DNA of 64,000 nt from Melastoma dodecandrum (Eukaryota > Streptophyta > Magnoliopsida > Myrtales > Melastomataceae), in contig JARUPY010000048.1 in the NCBI GenBank assembly GCA_029817715.1, positions 62,001 through 126,000 on the forward strand. The letters are read 5' to 3'. Each line of letters begins with the position of its first letter. Position 1 is the first letter of the stretch. The notes beneath the pieces are model-generated. The model saw nothing but the letters and a program-made list of their open reading frames with translations. It searched no databases and had not been told where the DNA came from. Both the position numbers and the translations under genes were made by a program. Positions 1-10,176 of the stretch are shown piece after piece.

Positions 1-824
1 CTGCCACGGCCCCGGCCTTGGCCTGGCGATGAGCGATTGCTGCCTTTGCCTCCATCGGTCGAGAGCTGAAGCCGTGACGCAACACGTTCCACGAGTTCGT
101 CCTCTAACAAGTTCAACCATGCCGAAGTGCCGCTACTGTTGTTGCTCCTGCCGATGTCGCGCTCCTCCATGGCCTTGAAACGCCCGACCAGCTCCTCGAA
201 CGAAACTTGACTCAAATCGAGCAAAGTCTCGATCGCCATTGCGATCTGTGAGTACCTCGGAGGAGCCGCCTGAAGGAACTTGCGGACAACTTGTTCATCC
301 TGTACGGCCTCCCCGAGCACCGCCAACTGGTGCACTGTGCTGTTGATGCGGAGTGCGAAGTCGTCAATGGTTTCACCGTCGCGGAACCGAAGCGTGTCGA
401 ACTCCCCGCGCAGAGTGTTCGCCTTGGCACGACGCACTCGGTCCACGCCGATGTTCATCTGGCGGATTGCATCCCACGCCGCCTTCGCCGTGGGCTTGGT
501 CGCCATTGCTCCCATGAGTTCGGGTGGAACAGCCTTGGATATGACCTCAAGAGCCGTCCGATCGTCGATGAAATCAGCAGTCTCACCGCCGATGCTCACC
601 ACCTCCCAGAGGCCGCGCGCCTGAAGCATCACCTTCATAAGCGCCGCCCAGTCATAGTAATTCGTACGGGTGAGAATCGGATAATTCCCGCTCCCACTTG
701 TTTCCTTGGTGACGCGATGGATCACTAGTCCCCTTCCATCGCCGCTGCCTAACCCGCTCCCCGGAATAGGTGTCGCGTCTCGTTGACGGCGACCGGACGG
801 CGATGTTGAATGACGGCGCGGCAT
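1..824 (-). CDS. Copia gag polyprotein, N-terminal part (UBN2-type gag)
   Basis: An open frame starts at the ATG whose first base is 824 and runs to the window edge without a stop, about 274 codons. The N-terminal part has the gag signature 'YPILTRTNYYDWAALMKVML', followed by 'RGLWEVVSIGG', 'AAWDAIRQMNIG' and 'ETIDDFALRIN', all typical of UBN2/DUF4219 gag proteins. The end visible here is Gly/Arg-rich, as expected just before a zinc knuckle. Gag would form the virus-like particle of the element. The frame is undamaged and GC-rich compared with the older repeats nearby, so this insertion may be young. The zinc knuckle and pol lie outside the window. Confidence 0.82.
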   Translation of the reverse strand, partial: MPRRHSTSPSGRRQRDATPIPGSGLGSGDGRGLVIHRVTKETSGSGNYPILTRTNYYDWAALMKVMLQARGLWEVVSIGGETADFIDDRTALEVISKAVPPELMGAMATKPTAKAAWDAIRQMNIGVDRVRRAKANTLRGEFDTLRFRDGETIDDFALRINSTVHQLAVLGEAVQDEQVVRKFLQAAPPRYSQIAMAIETLLDLSQVSFEELVGRFKAMEERDIGRSNNSSGTSAWLNLLEDELVERVASRLQLSTDGGKGSNRSSPGQGRGRG

Positions 825-870
825 GAGTCCCCACTCGATGGCGCGGTCACGATCTCTACTATGGAACCTC

Positions 871-882
871 GCTCTGATACCA
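871..882 (-). other. primer-binding site of the left Copia element
   Basis: On the minus strand the 12 bases read TGGTATCAGAGC, complementary to the 3' end of plant initiator tRNA-Met. They lie two bases from the LTR end and 47 bases before the gag start. Confidence 0.8.
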
Positions 883-1103
883 ATTGTAGCAATCGCCTCT
901 CCCAACGTGAGCCGAGAAGAAACAGAGATTTTTGGTGCTGTCAACAACCACAACTATTTTCTGACTCTTTATAGTAAAATACCCCCAATAACAAATCACG
1001 ACCCCACTACCAGCTAAAAATCAGAAAGTAAAGAAACGTTTCCTACATTTATGCTCACGTAGGAGCATTTATGGAAAAAACAAATCCTAGAAAAAAAAGA
1101 TAA

Positions 1104-1924
1104 GAGCTGACAGAGCTGGTTTATCCAACACCTGGTTCCTTCCACAGCAGGCTGTTCCCGGACTCCTCTCTGCATTTTGTGCACTGTTCCTATGCGCTGC
1201 AATGGTTATCTAAGTTGCCGGAGGAGTTGCTTGATCCTAACTCCCCAAGTTTTAACAAGGGAAAAGTTCATTACACAGGTGCCCCAGATAAAGTGAGAAA
1301 GGCGTACGAGACCCAGTTTGCCGTCGACATGGCAGCTTTCTTAAGCGCGAGGTCCAAGGAGATCCTGGGTGGGGGGCTCATGGCAGTGATCATGCCGGGG
1401 ATAGCGGCTGGCATCCCTCATTCATCCGTCACTGCGGGTCTGATGTTCGAAATCCTGGATAACTGCCTTCTGGACATGGTGGAAGAGGTGCCATGCTCTT
1501 TCTCTGTTGTTCAACTCTCTCAAAGTCCATTTCATCACGACAGAAAGAAAATAATGGTCCATTGGAATATTTCCTGCAGGGGATAATAGGCGAAGTGGAG
1601 CTGGATTCATTCAATTTGCCGGTGTACAGTCCCACTCCCGAGGAGATGGCCCAACTGATCAAGGAAAACGGGGGATTCGACATTGAGATACTGGAACTGA
1701 CCAAACCCGGACTGAAGCTTAGTGGTCCGATAACGTCTCAGGCCCTGACCATGCATCTGCGAGCAGGAATGGAGGGAGTCATTAGCAAACATTTCGGGAA
1801 GGATATCATTAACCAGCTCTTCGACCGTTACTTCCGCAAGACAGAGGAACAGGCGGATCGCATCCGTTCATTCACACCCCCAAGTTCACAGCTGTTGATG
1901 ATACTCAAGCGCAAACAGCACTGA
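1104..1924 (+). pseudogene. SABATH carboxyl methyltransferase, 3' part (copy 1)
   Basis: SABATH enzymes methylate carboxyl groups of small molecules (salicylate, jasmonate, farnesoate, IAA) using S-adenosylmethionine. Frame 1104-1487 has 'GSFHSRLFPDSSLHFVHCSYALQWLS', matching the family's GSF-x-RLFP-x-SLHFVHSSYSLHWLS block, then 'HYTGAPDKVRKAYETQFAVD'. A 92-bp intron (1488 GT to 1579 AG, phase 0) follows. The second exon, 1580-1924, begins 'GIIGEVELDSFNLPVYSPTPEE' and ends in a TGA. The N-terminal half, with the SAM-binding motif and first substrate residues, is missing; an in-frame stop lies at 1101, and the Copia LTR is close by. The surviving part itself has no lesion. It resembles the At5g37990/FAMT-like branch from memory. 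A truncated, probably dead gene. Confidence 0.8.
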
Positions 1925-2109
1925 CATCCTCCCCCACTTTCAAATAGCCAAATAAATCAGCAACTAGTGGGGGTTCAATCAGGATCATATGTAATAACAA
2001 ACCCTTCCGTTGAGAGTTATGGCAATTAAAGACAGATTAAAAGAAAACGGAACTTGAGTATACTCACATCTTTTACATGCTGAAGTTGCGTTTACAAACA
2101 AGCCTACAA

Positions 2110-2196
2110 TTTTGAGTGCAGATGATTGGCAAACACATCCTCCAATCCACTCTCAACGTCAGCTTTTAGCATTCGCTTTCCTCTTGGTCAAGACCA
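2110..2196 (-). pseudogene. RDR1 C-terminal fragment left by the duplication
   Basis: On the minus strand this reads 'LTKRKANAK' and then the reading breaks; the following bases match the last codons of the RDR1 gene ending at 4095 ('KRKANAKADGACGLEDFFANYLHVN'). Only about 87 bases remain. It is a duplicated gene tail with no coding capacity. Confidence 0.7.
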
Positions 2197-2199
2197 ATG

Positions 2200-3105
2200 T
2201 AGGGCGTTACAACAGCAGGACGAGAGTGGAGACCTCTATTGATGGCCTCGTATAGGCAGTTGTGGCATGGGTGCAAGTACACGGTCTCACTCAAACAATT
2301 GCATAGTACTACTGTTTCCACACCCCAAATTTTGAGCTGAGCAGATCAATAGTCTTGGCTTCATGGTTTTGCTATAAGAACGGGTTAAAAAATTTGCAGC
2401 ATAAGCAGGAGAAATGTTAATTCTCACTGTGGAGAAACTTGCAGCAACTTGGTAAATTAATAATCCATCTTTAATCCTTCCCAATCATCGGAGACCTGAT
2501 CAAGTGCTTCATCCACTGATTGCATCTAAAGATTAGTACTGGTCAGCGTGTTCCTTCCTCCATCCATCTCAGCCCATTAAGAAGTTTGAACACTTGGGAA
2601 ATAATGTGGAATACGAAGAACACTATATTTCTGTCGTCCACATTTTCCTTCTACTGCTATCTATGTACTACAAATATTTTCGGTTAAGTTAAAAAAATCT
2701 GTGCACAATTTCTTTACCATCCCCCGACTTTCCTCGGGATAAAAGAGGGATGGAAGGCGACAAGAATAATATTGTCCCCGAATATGTTTTTTCCCGTTGT
2801 GGAGCTTCTTGTCTCTTTTGGAGTCCAAAACGGCTGACGGGATGCTTTCCATCCATCGGAAGAACAATTTATGATGGTGGCAATACCAGAAAATCCTATG
2901 ACAGTGAGACAGGCCGCCTAGAGAAGAGAAGGGGTTAGACGGGAAAGAGCATCCTCTTTTGATGCGGTCAACTGACTCGTAGCTCTTTTCCGATGAATAG
3001 AGGGAGTGGTCCTAACAGTGACGCCCTCAGCTCTTTCTTCCAGGTACTTGTATTGCTCTCGCTCCATTCGAATTGCAACGAACAGGCATATGAATATGAC
3101 ACATT
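2200..3105. other. spacer between the duplicated units, no gene recognised
   Basis: I see no convincing reading frame, RNA gene or repeat in this 0.9 kb. Short open frames here have no family features. It may hold intronic or upstream sequence of SABATH copy 2. Confidence 0.4.
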
Positions 3106-3936
3106 GTGGCGATTACACAGAGAAGGGAGGGCGACTTTGCCGGGGCCAAGATCATCGAGGTGATCATGCAAAGGTTTGATCACATGGAGTTCCCTCTTAC
3201 AGCAGCAAAAGTATTTGCTATTGTGGGCTCCTTCCACAGCAGGCTGTTCCAGACTCCTCTCTGCATTTCGTGCACTGCGCCTATGCGCTTCACTGATTAT
3301 TTAAGTACCCGAGGAGTTGCTTGATCCTAACTCCTAGGCTTTTAACAAGGGAAGAGTCCATTACTCAGGCGCCCCAGCTGAAGTGAGGAATGCATACGAG
3401 GTGCATTTGCTGTTGACAAGGCAGCCGGCATCCCTCCATGTTCAAGTGTCACTGCAGGCCTGATGTTTGGTACCTGGGCTACTGCCTTCCGGACATGGTG
3501 GAACAGGTAGCACGCTCTTTCTTAGTTGTTCGACTCGCAATGGCATTTTCATCATGACAAAAAATAAAATAATGGTCCGTCTTCCTGCAGGGGGATAATT
3601 GGAGAAGCAGAGCTAGATTCATTCAATTTGCCTGTGTACAGTCCCATACAGTCCCACACCCGAGGAGATAGAGCAGCTGATCAAGGAAGACGAGGGGATT
3701 CGAGATCAAGATTTTGGAAGTGACCAATCCTGGGCCAAAGCTTAGTGGTCCAATACCGTCTCAGGACCTGACCATGCACCTGCTGGCAGGAATGGAAGAA
3801 GTCGTATCGGGAAGGGAATGGAGGGAGTTGTTAGCAAACATTTTGGGAAGGACATACTCAACCAGCTCTTCGACCGTTACTTGCACAAGATAGAGGAACA
3901 GGCGGATCGCATCAGTTCATTCCCGCCCACAACATA
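3106..3936 (+). pseudogene. SABATH carboxyl methyltransferase, degraded copy 2
   Basis: The same gene fragment as copy 1, with more damage. It starts with a stretch not kept in copy 1 ('FPLTAAKVFAIVGSFHSRLF'), then shows a stop shortly after the 'FVHCAYAL'-like block, and lacks about 75 bases that encode the 'FLSARSKEILGGG' region in copy 1. In the last exon the motif 'cagtccca' is repeated (near 3641-3655), shifting the frame, and about 25 bases around 3795-3815 look like a local duplication. The end, 'LFDRYLHKIEEQADRI', is still recognisable before a TAA near 3934. Clearly non-functional. Confidence 0.78.
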
Positions 3937-4094
3937 ATAAAAGGAAGAAGAAAAGAGAAAGAAACACGATTACCTCCATATGTTTACATGCTTTACAAAC
4001 AATCCATTTCAATCCCCTAGGGAACACTCACCAACCATAATCTTGGTACTTACAAACGTTTCACAGAAATGGAGCAACCAGCCATTCTCCAGAC

Positions 4095-7000
4095 CTAATT
4101 TACGTGCAGATAATTGGCAAAAAAATCCTCCAATCCACAAGCACCGTCAGCTTTGGCATTGGCTTTCCTCTTGATCTGTATGAGTTTATCATATACACAC
4201 CAGGGAAAGCTGATATAATGATCCCGATTCAAACCCTCATTGTACTGTCCGAAGTATGCTGGATAATATGTCACGTGGTACCGTGCGGATGCTTTGGCGT
4301 AATCATCCGCATCCTTTGAATTGCCACGGAACCACCCCCTGGCTTCCTTCCTCAAAGCCTTCACGGACATGTCAATAGCTTCCGCATCCCTTCTCTTGGT
4401 GAAAGATTTCGACATCTTCAGCACATTCCCACTGAGTATCTCTGCTTCGGTCTTGATCCCATAATATTCCATCAGATTCCCCAGTTTGTAATCATAATTA
4501 CCTTTATGATAGAACGCATCGTCGACATAGTCCTTAAAGCCATCCACTTCCAAGTCACGATCGTATGTCCTGCTCGCTACTTCCCTTGTGAACTTCTTTA
4601 TCGAGCTAGCAGATGGTGCGACATCCTTCACCTCTCGGAAAAGCTTTCCAATCACATTTGTGGATTCATAAGTAGGCTTGTCCAGCTTTTCCATGAAGTC
4701 CGGATACTCCTTGACATATAGATGTTGCGGTATCTCTGCCGGAACACCAGTTTTTGGGAAGTCAAGGCAACGGAGAACAGCTTTGCTAGTGCTATGCATT
4801 CACTGCTCAATGCTTTCTCGGGACTGCGGTCTGCAAACACTGTGTGGGCATTGGCAATGATTCCCAAGCTGTCGTTTACAATGTAGTTCACGAAATACTC
4901 TTCCACTTCCTGTCCAAATATACATACGATATTGAGATTAAAATATGCTAGCAAATTGTAGAAAACAAGCCGAAGATTTCCAATCACACTTGTACCCAAA
5001 GAAACACTGATATTTAAGTAACAGATGGACCTAAAAGTATTTGACAAGAAATGACAACAGACGAGTGTCTGTGCAGCTTAAGCTCTAAAACAGAAAAAGT
5101 TTCTGTCCACTTCAGCATTTTGCTTGCACTCCCAAGACAAAATACTAGTGAAATTAAAACGGCTGATCAGACGGCACAACTATCAGAGAGGAAATGAGAG
5201 CAAGATGAAAATAACTTCCCTTATTTGGCGGTATGAAAGGGAAAATGGATCATGCTTCAAAAGGAAACTGAAAAGTAACAAATAGATTCAGTGGCACCTC
5301 AATAGTAACGTCATGATCCAACTCCATGGTTGGTGCTGCCGTGTAATCCATTGGTGAAACTTGGTATGGAGGAATCAAGTCCGCATCCCAACAAACTAAG
5401 TAAACATCGCCATCCAAGTCACTTCCAGAGCATTCATTTGGATGAGGCCTGAACAAGCCAATAAATTGAATTACAAGTATATAAAAAAGACAGTAAGAAA
5501 GGATTTTACGTTGGTACATACTTACATAAGCAAACCTTGGAAAGGATTAAAGCATTAGTTGTTTTAGGGTTTGATATTTATTTGAGATATTGTAAACTTT
5601 TTATTAGGAATGAATAAGAGTTGCATTTCCCTATTACGCCTAATATCCCCAGATTAGAGGGGATGGAGGGCCAGTCAACATATTTGTATGCAATCTCGCC
5701 CCCCCACAAATTGATAATAAAGGGATTGATTCCTCATAGTTGATGATAAGGTCCTTTAGACATTGGAGACTCAATCATATATTTTGGACTGATTTTCGCT
5801 ACACATGCTTATATATTTTAATATCTATTGTAACTTGCATTGATGGTATCTTCTCCTGGCGGATCCAACGAACTTATCCTTACATTATATTCCTCATTAT
5901 TTACATTAGTTTCTGCAAGATAATCGAAGCAAAAGGAAAAATAAAATTTTATTAAAAAGGCTAATGTGGTTAACTCCCTCTTAAATGGTTAGACCCTACA
6001 GACAAATTGATGGAAGGGCCGACATCAGTCTTGATAGATGTACAATAACCTATTATCCGACTTCAAGCATCTATTTTCTTTCAAGATCCCTATTGATATA
6101 AACTTGTTCATTATATTGCCAATAAAGTTGAGAGGAGTCTCCATTGGAAGGAATCTAAATAAAATATGAGCATACCTCATTCCTCTTTGGGGGAAAACGA
6201 TGCAGTCAACCATATGATGCAAATCCGGCACATCCACAGCTGTCAGAACACGAACATCCCCAGGGTGCAAGCAAGGATTTTTCGCAACTACAACTTTTCC
6301 TTTGACAATGAAGTCCTCATATGAACCATCGCAAAGTGACATGGTAGAGTTCTCAAGATATCTCCGCCTCTTACCAGAACATTGCACAAAGACCTGTCCA
6401 TAACCCAGAGTCCTTGTTTCATCCAGACATCCCATCATCGATCTTCCTTTCGGAAGAAAAATCCTAGTTTTTGTGCTCATTTCATATAGCTTGGTAGCAC
6501 GAAATGTCTGTAGCATCATTGACAGAAAGGGTTCCACGTCTGGCCTGTAACCACAACTCAACATTTCCCTCAGCATATTACCAACTTCCCCCAGCAACAT
6601 TTGTTCAAGGGCCTCTAGCGCTCTGGTTGCATTTGTGAGGATTGCATTCAGCTGATCGAGAGCCGCTGATTGTTTTTTCATAAATATATGGTCTGGAACA
6701 GACAGAGTTGAGAGAAGAGTAATGAACTGTCTATTCAAAAAGCATGGCTGATACTTGCTCCATGCCAAAACATTCAACTTTGTGCTCTTTGATTCAAACT
6801 TTGACATGCTCTTCCGAAGTGACAGCTTGAACGACGACGTTGGATCTATTGCGACAACTCCTTTGTATCCACCATACCTAATTTGAAAAGCAGAGGGGGT
6901 AAAGTGCTTGAAGCCACATTACACTGCGACTCTCTTGGCAAACTCTTCGGATATTTTCCCTATACCATCAGAAAAGTTATAATGATTTCCATCCCGGTTG

Positions 7001-7857
7001 ACCTCTATGTCGGGAATTTTTCTAACTTCATCCCTACTTACGTTCAAAGTTTCCGTGGATGAACTTAAGGACTGTCCCAGCCTTGCCGCATATTTTGCAA
7101 CATTTCTGATAAGATGAAATTCACCCATGTCTTCTCTAATACTTTTGGCAGTGTGCCCATCAATCGGAGCAAACATCCAAGCAGAACTCTCCCGTAATTG
7201 ACTTGATGAGAAGGCGAGAAATTCAAACTTCTTGTCACCAATTGAAATGCCATTTCTGAGGATAGAAATAATTCGACCATATATTTCCGTCCTACGATTT
7301 CCAAGGTTCAAAGAAGAACGAGGAGACAAATCTGTGGAGTGAATTTTCTCAAAATCTTCATCAACGAAAGAAACACGAAGAAAGTTGTCCTCATATTTCG
7401 AGTTCATGCGTAATACATGATTGGAGACATTAATTTCCGGACCAAAGAAATAAACACGGCAAGGAGTGATCTGAATTCTGTGAATATAGACCAGTCCTGA
7501 ATCCAATGCAATTGAAGACATCTTTGTTGAATGCCGAGATGTCATGTACTTTTTGTACTGTTCTACGAGCCATCTGGATGGATCATAGCAGCATTCTTTC
7601 AAATGGTACATTTTGTCAAGCGCGTCCTCAATAAATCCCTTATCTATCCTCCGTGGATCAACCATCCGGTAAAAGGAAGAATCAAGGCAAGGTCCAGCCA
7701 GACAGCCATTCTGAACAAGCATGTTTATCTTAAACAGGATGTCGTAAGGCAGATACACTCCGCTCGGGGGACAAACAGTTGGGACAATGTCTAGATTGCA
7801 AGAGTAAGGAAAACTCTTTTCAAGTGAAACTGCCTGGCTTTTTTCCACATGCGATAA
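4095..7857 (-). pseudogene. RDR1: RNA-dependent RNA polymerase, RDR1 clade; 5'-truncated with nonsense and frameshift
   Basis: RDR1 makes double-stranded RNA from aberrant or viral RNA for antiviral silencing. Three exons can be joined on the minus strand: 7857-6176, 5448-5298 and 4909-4095, all with GT-AG borders. Exon 1 has 'NGCLAGPCLDSSFYRMVDPRR', 'RVYFFGPEINVSNHVLR', 'FSDGIGKISEEFAKRVA' and 'AWSKYQPCFLNRQ'. Exon 2 carries the catalytic loop SGSDLDGD. Exon 3 has 'NYIVNDSLGIIANAHTVFAD' and the RDR1-type C-terminus. Lesions: an in-frame TAA at 6919-6921, just before 'CGFKHFTPSAFQIRYGGYKG'; a one-base loss near 4766-4768, where family members read AVDFPKTG; and loss of all coding sequence upstream of about 7857, where LTR sequence begins. 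The DLDGD motif is intact, so decay looks recent. A sequencing error could explain the frameshift alone but not all three lesions. Confidence 0.85.
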
Positions 7858-8367
7858 ATCCTGTATTGACGTAACACTATTCTCTCTACGCTTTATCACA
7901 CACCCAACAATCGTATTACTCACAATCCGGTTAAAGACTGCTTTTAACGACGTCAAAGTGCATAAACTCCATGCATAGAATAAATGAAGGTATCAAGTCA
8001 AAAGATCAGGTACACTCGTTCATAAAGCGGATTGACCAATGATGTTTTATACGTGGTATCCTCTTAAACGGGTCGTGTCCAGTGACTATAATCTTAGCGT
8101 ACCCCTAAGTATAACTTGGATATACTATCATTCGGTCTATCTTGACCTCAATTATACTTAGCGATGATCTAGATGTCCATGTCCCCTCTAACCATCTATC
8201 CGATCATGAACTATTTCAGATTAATATACTCATTAATCTGCGGGACTTTATCATTAATAATTTTACGTGCAAAAAAGTAAAATAATCAATGACAAATACT
8301 CGCCTTTATTAATTATTTATCCATGAATATAATAAAGTGTTTTGACACATAAGTGCACACACTAACA
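7857..8367 (+). mobile_element. LTR fragment, arm 1 of an inverted pair (same family as the solo LTR at 47068-48646)
   Basis: Bases 7857-8367 match 48150-48646 almost throughout, including 'cacacacccaacaatcg', 'cttaaacgggtcgtgtcc' and the terminal 'gtgcacacacta'. It ends in CTAACA, as the solo LTR ends in CTAGCA. Only the 3' third of the LTR is present. Its left edge is where RDR1 coding sequence stops. Confidence 0.8.
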
Positions 8368-8394
8368 CCAAGATACTTTGTAATGTATGTGAAT

Positions 8395-8860
8395 AGTTGT
8401 TAATAAAAGCAAGTATTTACTATATATTAAATATTTTTCTGCTCGTAATTAATTTATGGTAAAATCACATAGATTGATTATTTGTCTATCTAAAATTATC
8501 TTTGATCGGATAGATGTTTAGATGGGACATGAACATCTAGATCAACACCGAGTATAACTCAGTTCGAGTTAGTCAAAGGGATGGATGTCCAAATTATACT
8601 TGGGGGTTCCCAAGTTTATGATACACTAGACACTACCCATTTATAGAGAATATCGCATGTTAAAAAATTAATGGTCAGTTCTCTTGTTGAACGAGTGTAA
8701 CTAATCTCCTGACCTAAAATATCATTTATTCTATATGTGGAGTTGTGCACTTTGATGCGTTAAAAGCAATTTTTAATGAAATTATGAGTAATACGATTAT
8801 TGGACGTACGACGAAGTATAAAGATGATAATATTGAGTCAATATAGAATTCATCGTTCTC
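8395..8860 (-). mobile_element. LTR fragment, arm 2 of the inverted pair, more diverged
   Basis: The reverse complement of arm 1 matches here in order: a 'gatcggatagatg' block (8513-8526), an 'aacgagtgtaacta' block (about 8689-8703), 'catttattctata' (8731-8743), 'gtgcactttgatgcg' (8744-8758) and 'gagtaatacgattattgg' (8785-8802). Divergence is clearly higher than between arm 1 and the solo LTR, so this is an older, separate insertion of the same family in opposite orientation. Confidence 0.7.
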
Positions 8861-9130
8861 TTGAATTAGAGAGTTCATGTTCTAATCACTTGATTAAGAT
8901 ATTAGCGTTTTTATACGTGCAATCGTGGAGGAATTTTTATCCTTCAAATTAAGATACGTTACATTTTAAAAATCAAGTAAAAAGATTAATTAAGTAAAAA
9001 CAAGGGCTGAAACGGCGTCGTTTGCTACCAAAGAAGAGCCGCCAGCCTTCTCTCTGTGTGGGTGTGTGGGACGAAAGAAAGGAGAGGGGAATTTGATCGG
9101 GCCGGCGGAGGCGGAGGCGACAGAGAAAGG

Positions 9131-10176
9131 ATGACGGAAGCGATGATAAGGAAGAAGCCAGGCATGGCCAGCGTGAAGGACATGCCCGTCCTCCAGGACG
9201 GACCTCCCCCCGGGGGATTCGCCCCCGTCCGATACGCCCGCCGTATCCCTAACACCGGCCCCAGCGCCACCGCCATCTTCCTCGCCGCTTTTGGCGCCTT
9301 CTCCTGGGGCATGTACCAGGTCGGCAAGGGCAACCAGATCCGCAGGTACCCCCTCAACCACTGGAATTTGATCTCTGTTGTTGATTTCGATTTGTCCCTT
9401 TCCTGGATAGTGGCTAAAATGCAAACTACGACTATTAGAAATTAGGGGTGGGGGAAATGAAAAGCATCCGATGGCGTCTGGCGTTAGTGTGCCTAGGCAT
9501 GTCTAGGTTTAGTTTTGGCCTACTCAATGAGAGGGGAGGAGGAGTGCCACTGGGAGATTGTCCTTCTTAGTTCTCTGTCTTATTTGTACTTGCATCGATG
9601 TAGAAGAAGTGATGCAGAGATTCAAGGGTCTTCTCCTGAATGTGTTGCTGTTGAACTATTCACTAACTTTTATTGTGTGGGGTCTCTTTAGTTGCTTGGT
9701 ACTTGGGATGAAATCGATCATGAGATTTATATTGAGTGTGCCTGGAACTGGAAAATGAAGTTTTACCTTTGTTTCGGCTGTCAAACAGAGGGTGTTGGTA
9801 ACATTGTGCTGATGTTTCTTCGTTGAAATATTGTCATTGATACAATTTTTTTGTTCGACTTTCTAGGGCGCTAAAGGAAGAGAAGTACGCTGCACGCAGG
9901 GCTATTCTGCCCATTCTTCAAGCAGAAGAAGACGAGAGGTATAGAGTGATTCATGCTTTGATGCCTGCCGATCTTTGTGAATAATGCTGATTGCTAAAAC
10001 GTGTTGTGCGTTCCCCTGGTGGTTTGCTCAGATTTGTCAAAGAATGGAAGAAGTATCTCGAGTATGAGGCTGAAGTCATGAAGGATGTTCCCGGCTGGAA
10101 GGTCGGGGCGAGTGTCTACCACTCCGGGCGGTGGGTTCCCCCGGCCACGGGTGAAATCCGGCCAGATGTTTGGTGA
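9131..10176 (+). CDS. NADH dehydrogenase 1 alpha subcomplex subunit 13 (GRIM-19 homologue)
   Basis: An accessory subunit of mitochondrial complex I, in the membrane arm near the matrix-arm junction. Three exons, 9131-9345, 9867-9938 and 10032-10176, all with GT-AG borders and phase-2 junctions, give 143 residues, the usual plant length. The protein begins [20 protein letters not shown], has the family '[20 protein letters not shown]' block, one membrane helix at about residues 47-65 ('[18 protein letters not shown]'), a charged helix '[20 protein letters not shown]', and the conserved end '[19 protein letters not shown]'. The first ATG of the open frame in a GC-rich leader was taken as start. 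No lesion. This is the best-supported intact small gene in the window. Confidence 0.95.

Larger units (their letters stand above)
1..1010 (-). mobile_element. Copia-type LTR retrotransposon, 5' end (partial, runs off the left edge)
   Basis: Read on the minus strand, this is the 5' end of a Ty1/Copia element: LTR end, primer-binding site, then gag. The primer-binding site (complement at 871-882) reads TGGTATCAGAGC on the minus strand, the usual initiator-methionine tRNA complement of plant Copia elements. The LTR lies to its right, beginning at about 885 with TGTAGC on the plus strand, and includes a TATA-like stretch near 968-975. The outer LTR border was not found; the LTR may be cut short near 1,000-1,100, where the broken methyltransferase gene starts. 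Confidence 0.8.
1134..4180 (+). repeat. tandem segmental duplication: SABATH fragment plus RDR1 tail (units about 1134-2196 and 3227-4180)
   Basis: Both units start inside the same SABATH block (the 'GSFHSRLF' codons at 1134 and 3227), run through the same intron and second exon, and end in the complement of the last RDR1 exon. The 3' tail of unit 1 (about 2110-2196) matches 4105-4180, where the intact RDR1 tail lies. Unit 2 is more degraded in its SABATH part, with a deletion and frameshifts. About 1 kb of unit-specific sequence (2200-3226) separates them. Confidence 0.75.

Noticed and set aside
6901..6925. an intron ending the RDR1 exon at the TAA
   Set aside because: The family sequence continues in the same frame directly after the stop codon (CGFKHFTPSAFQIRYGG), so the TAA is a nonsense mutation within one exon, not an intron border.
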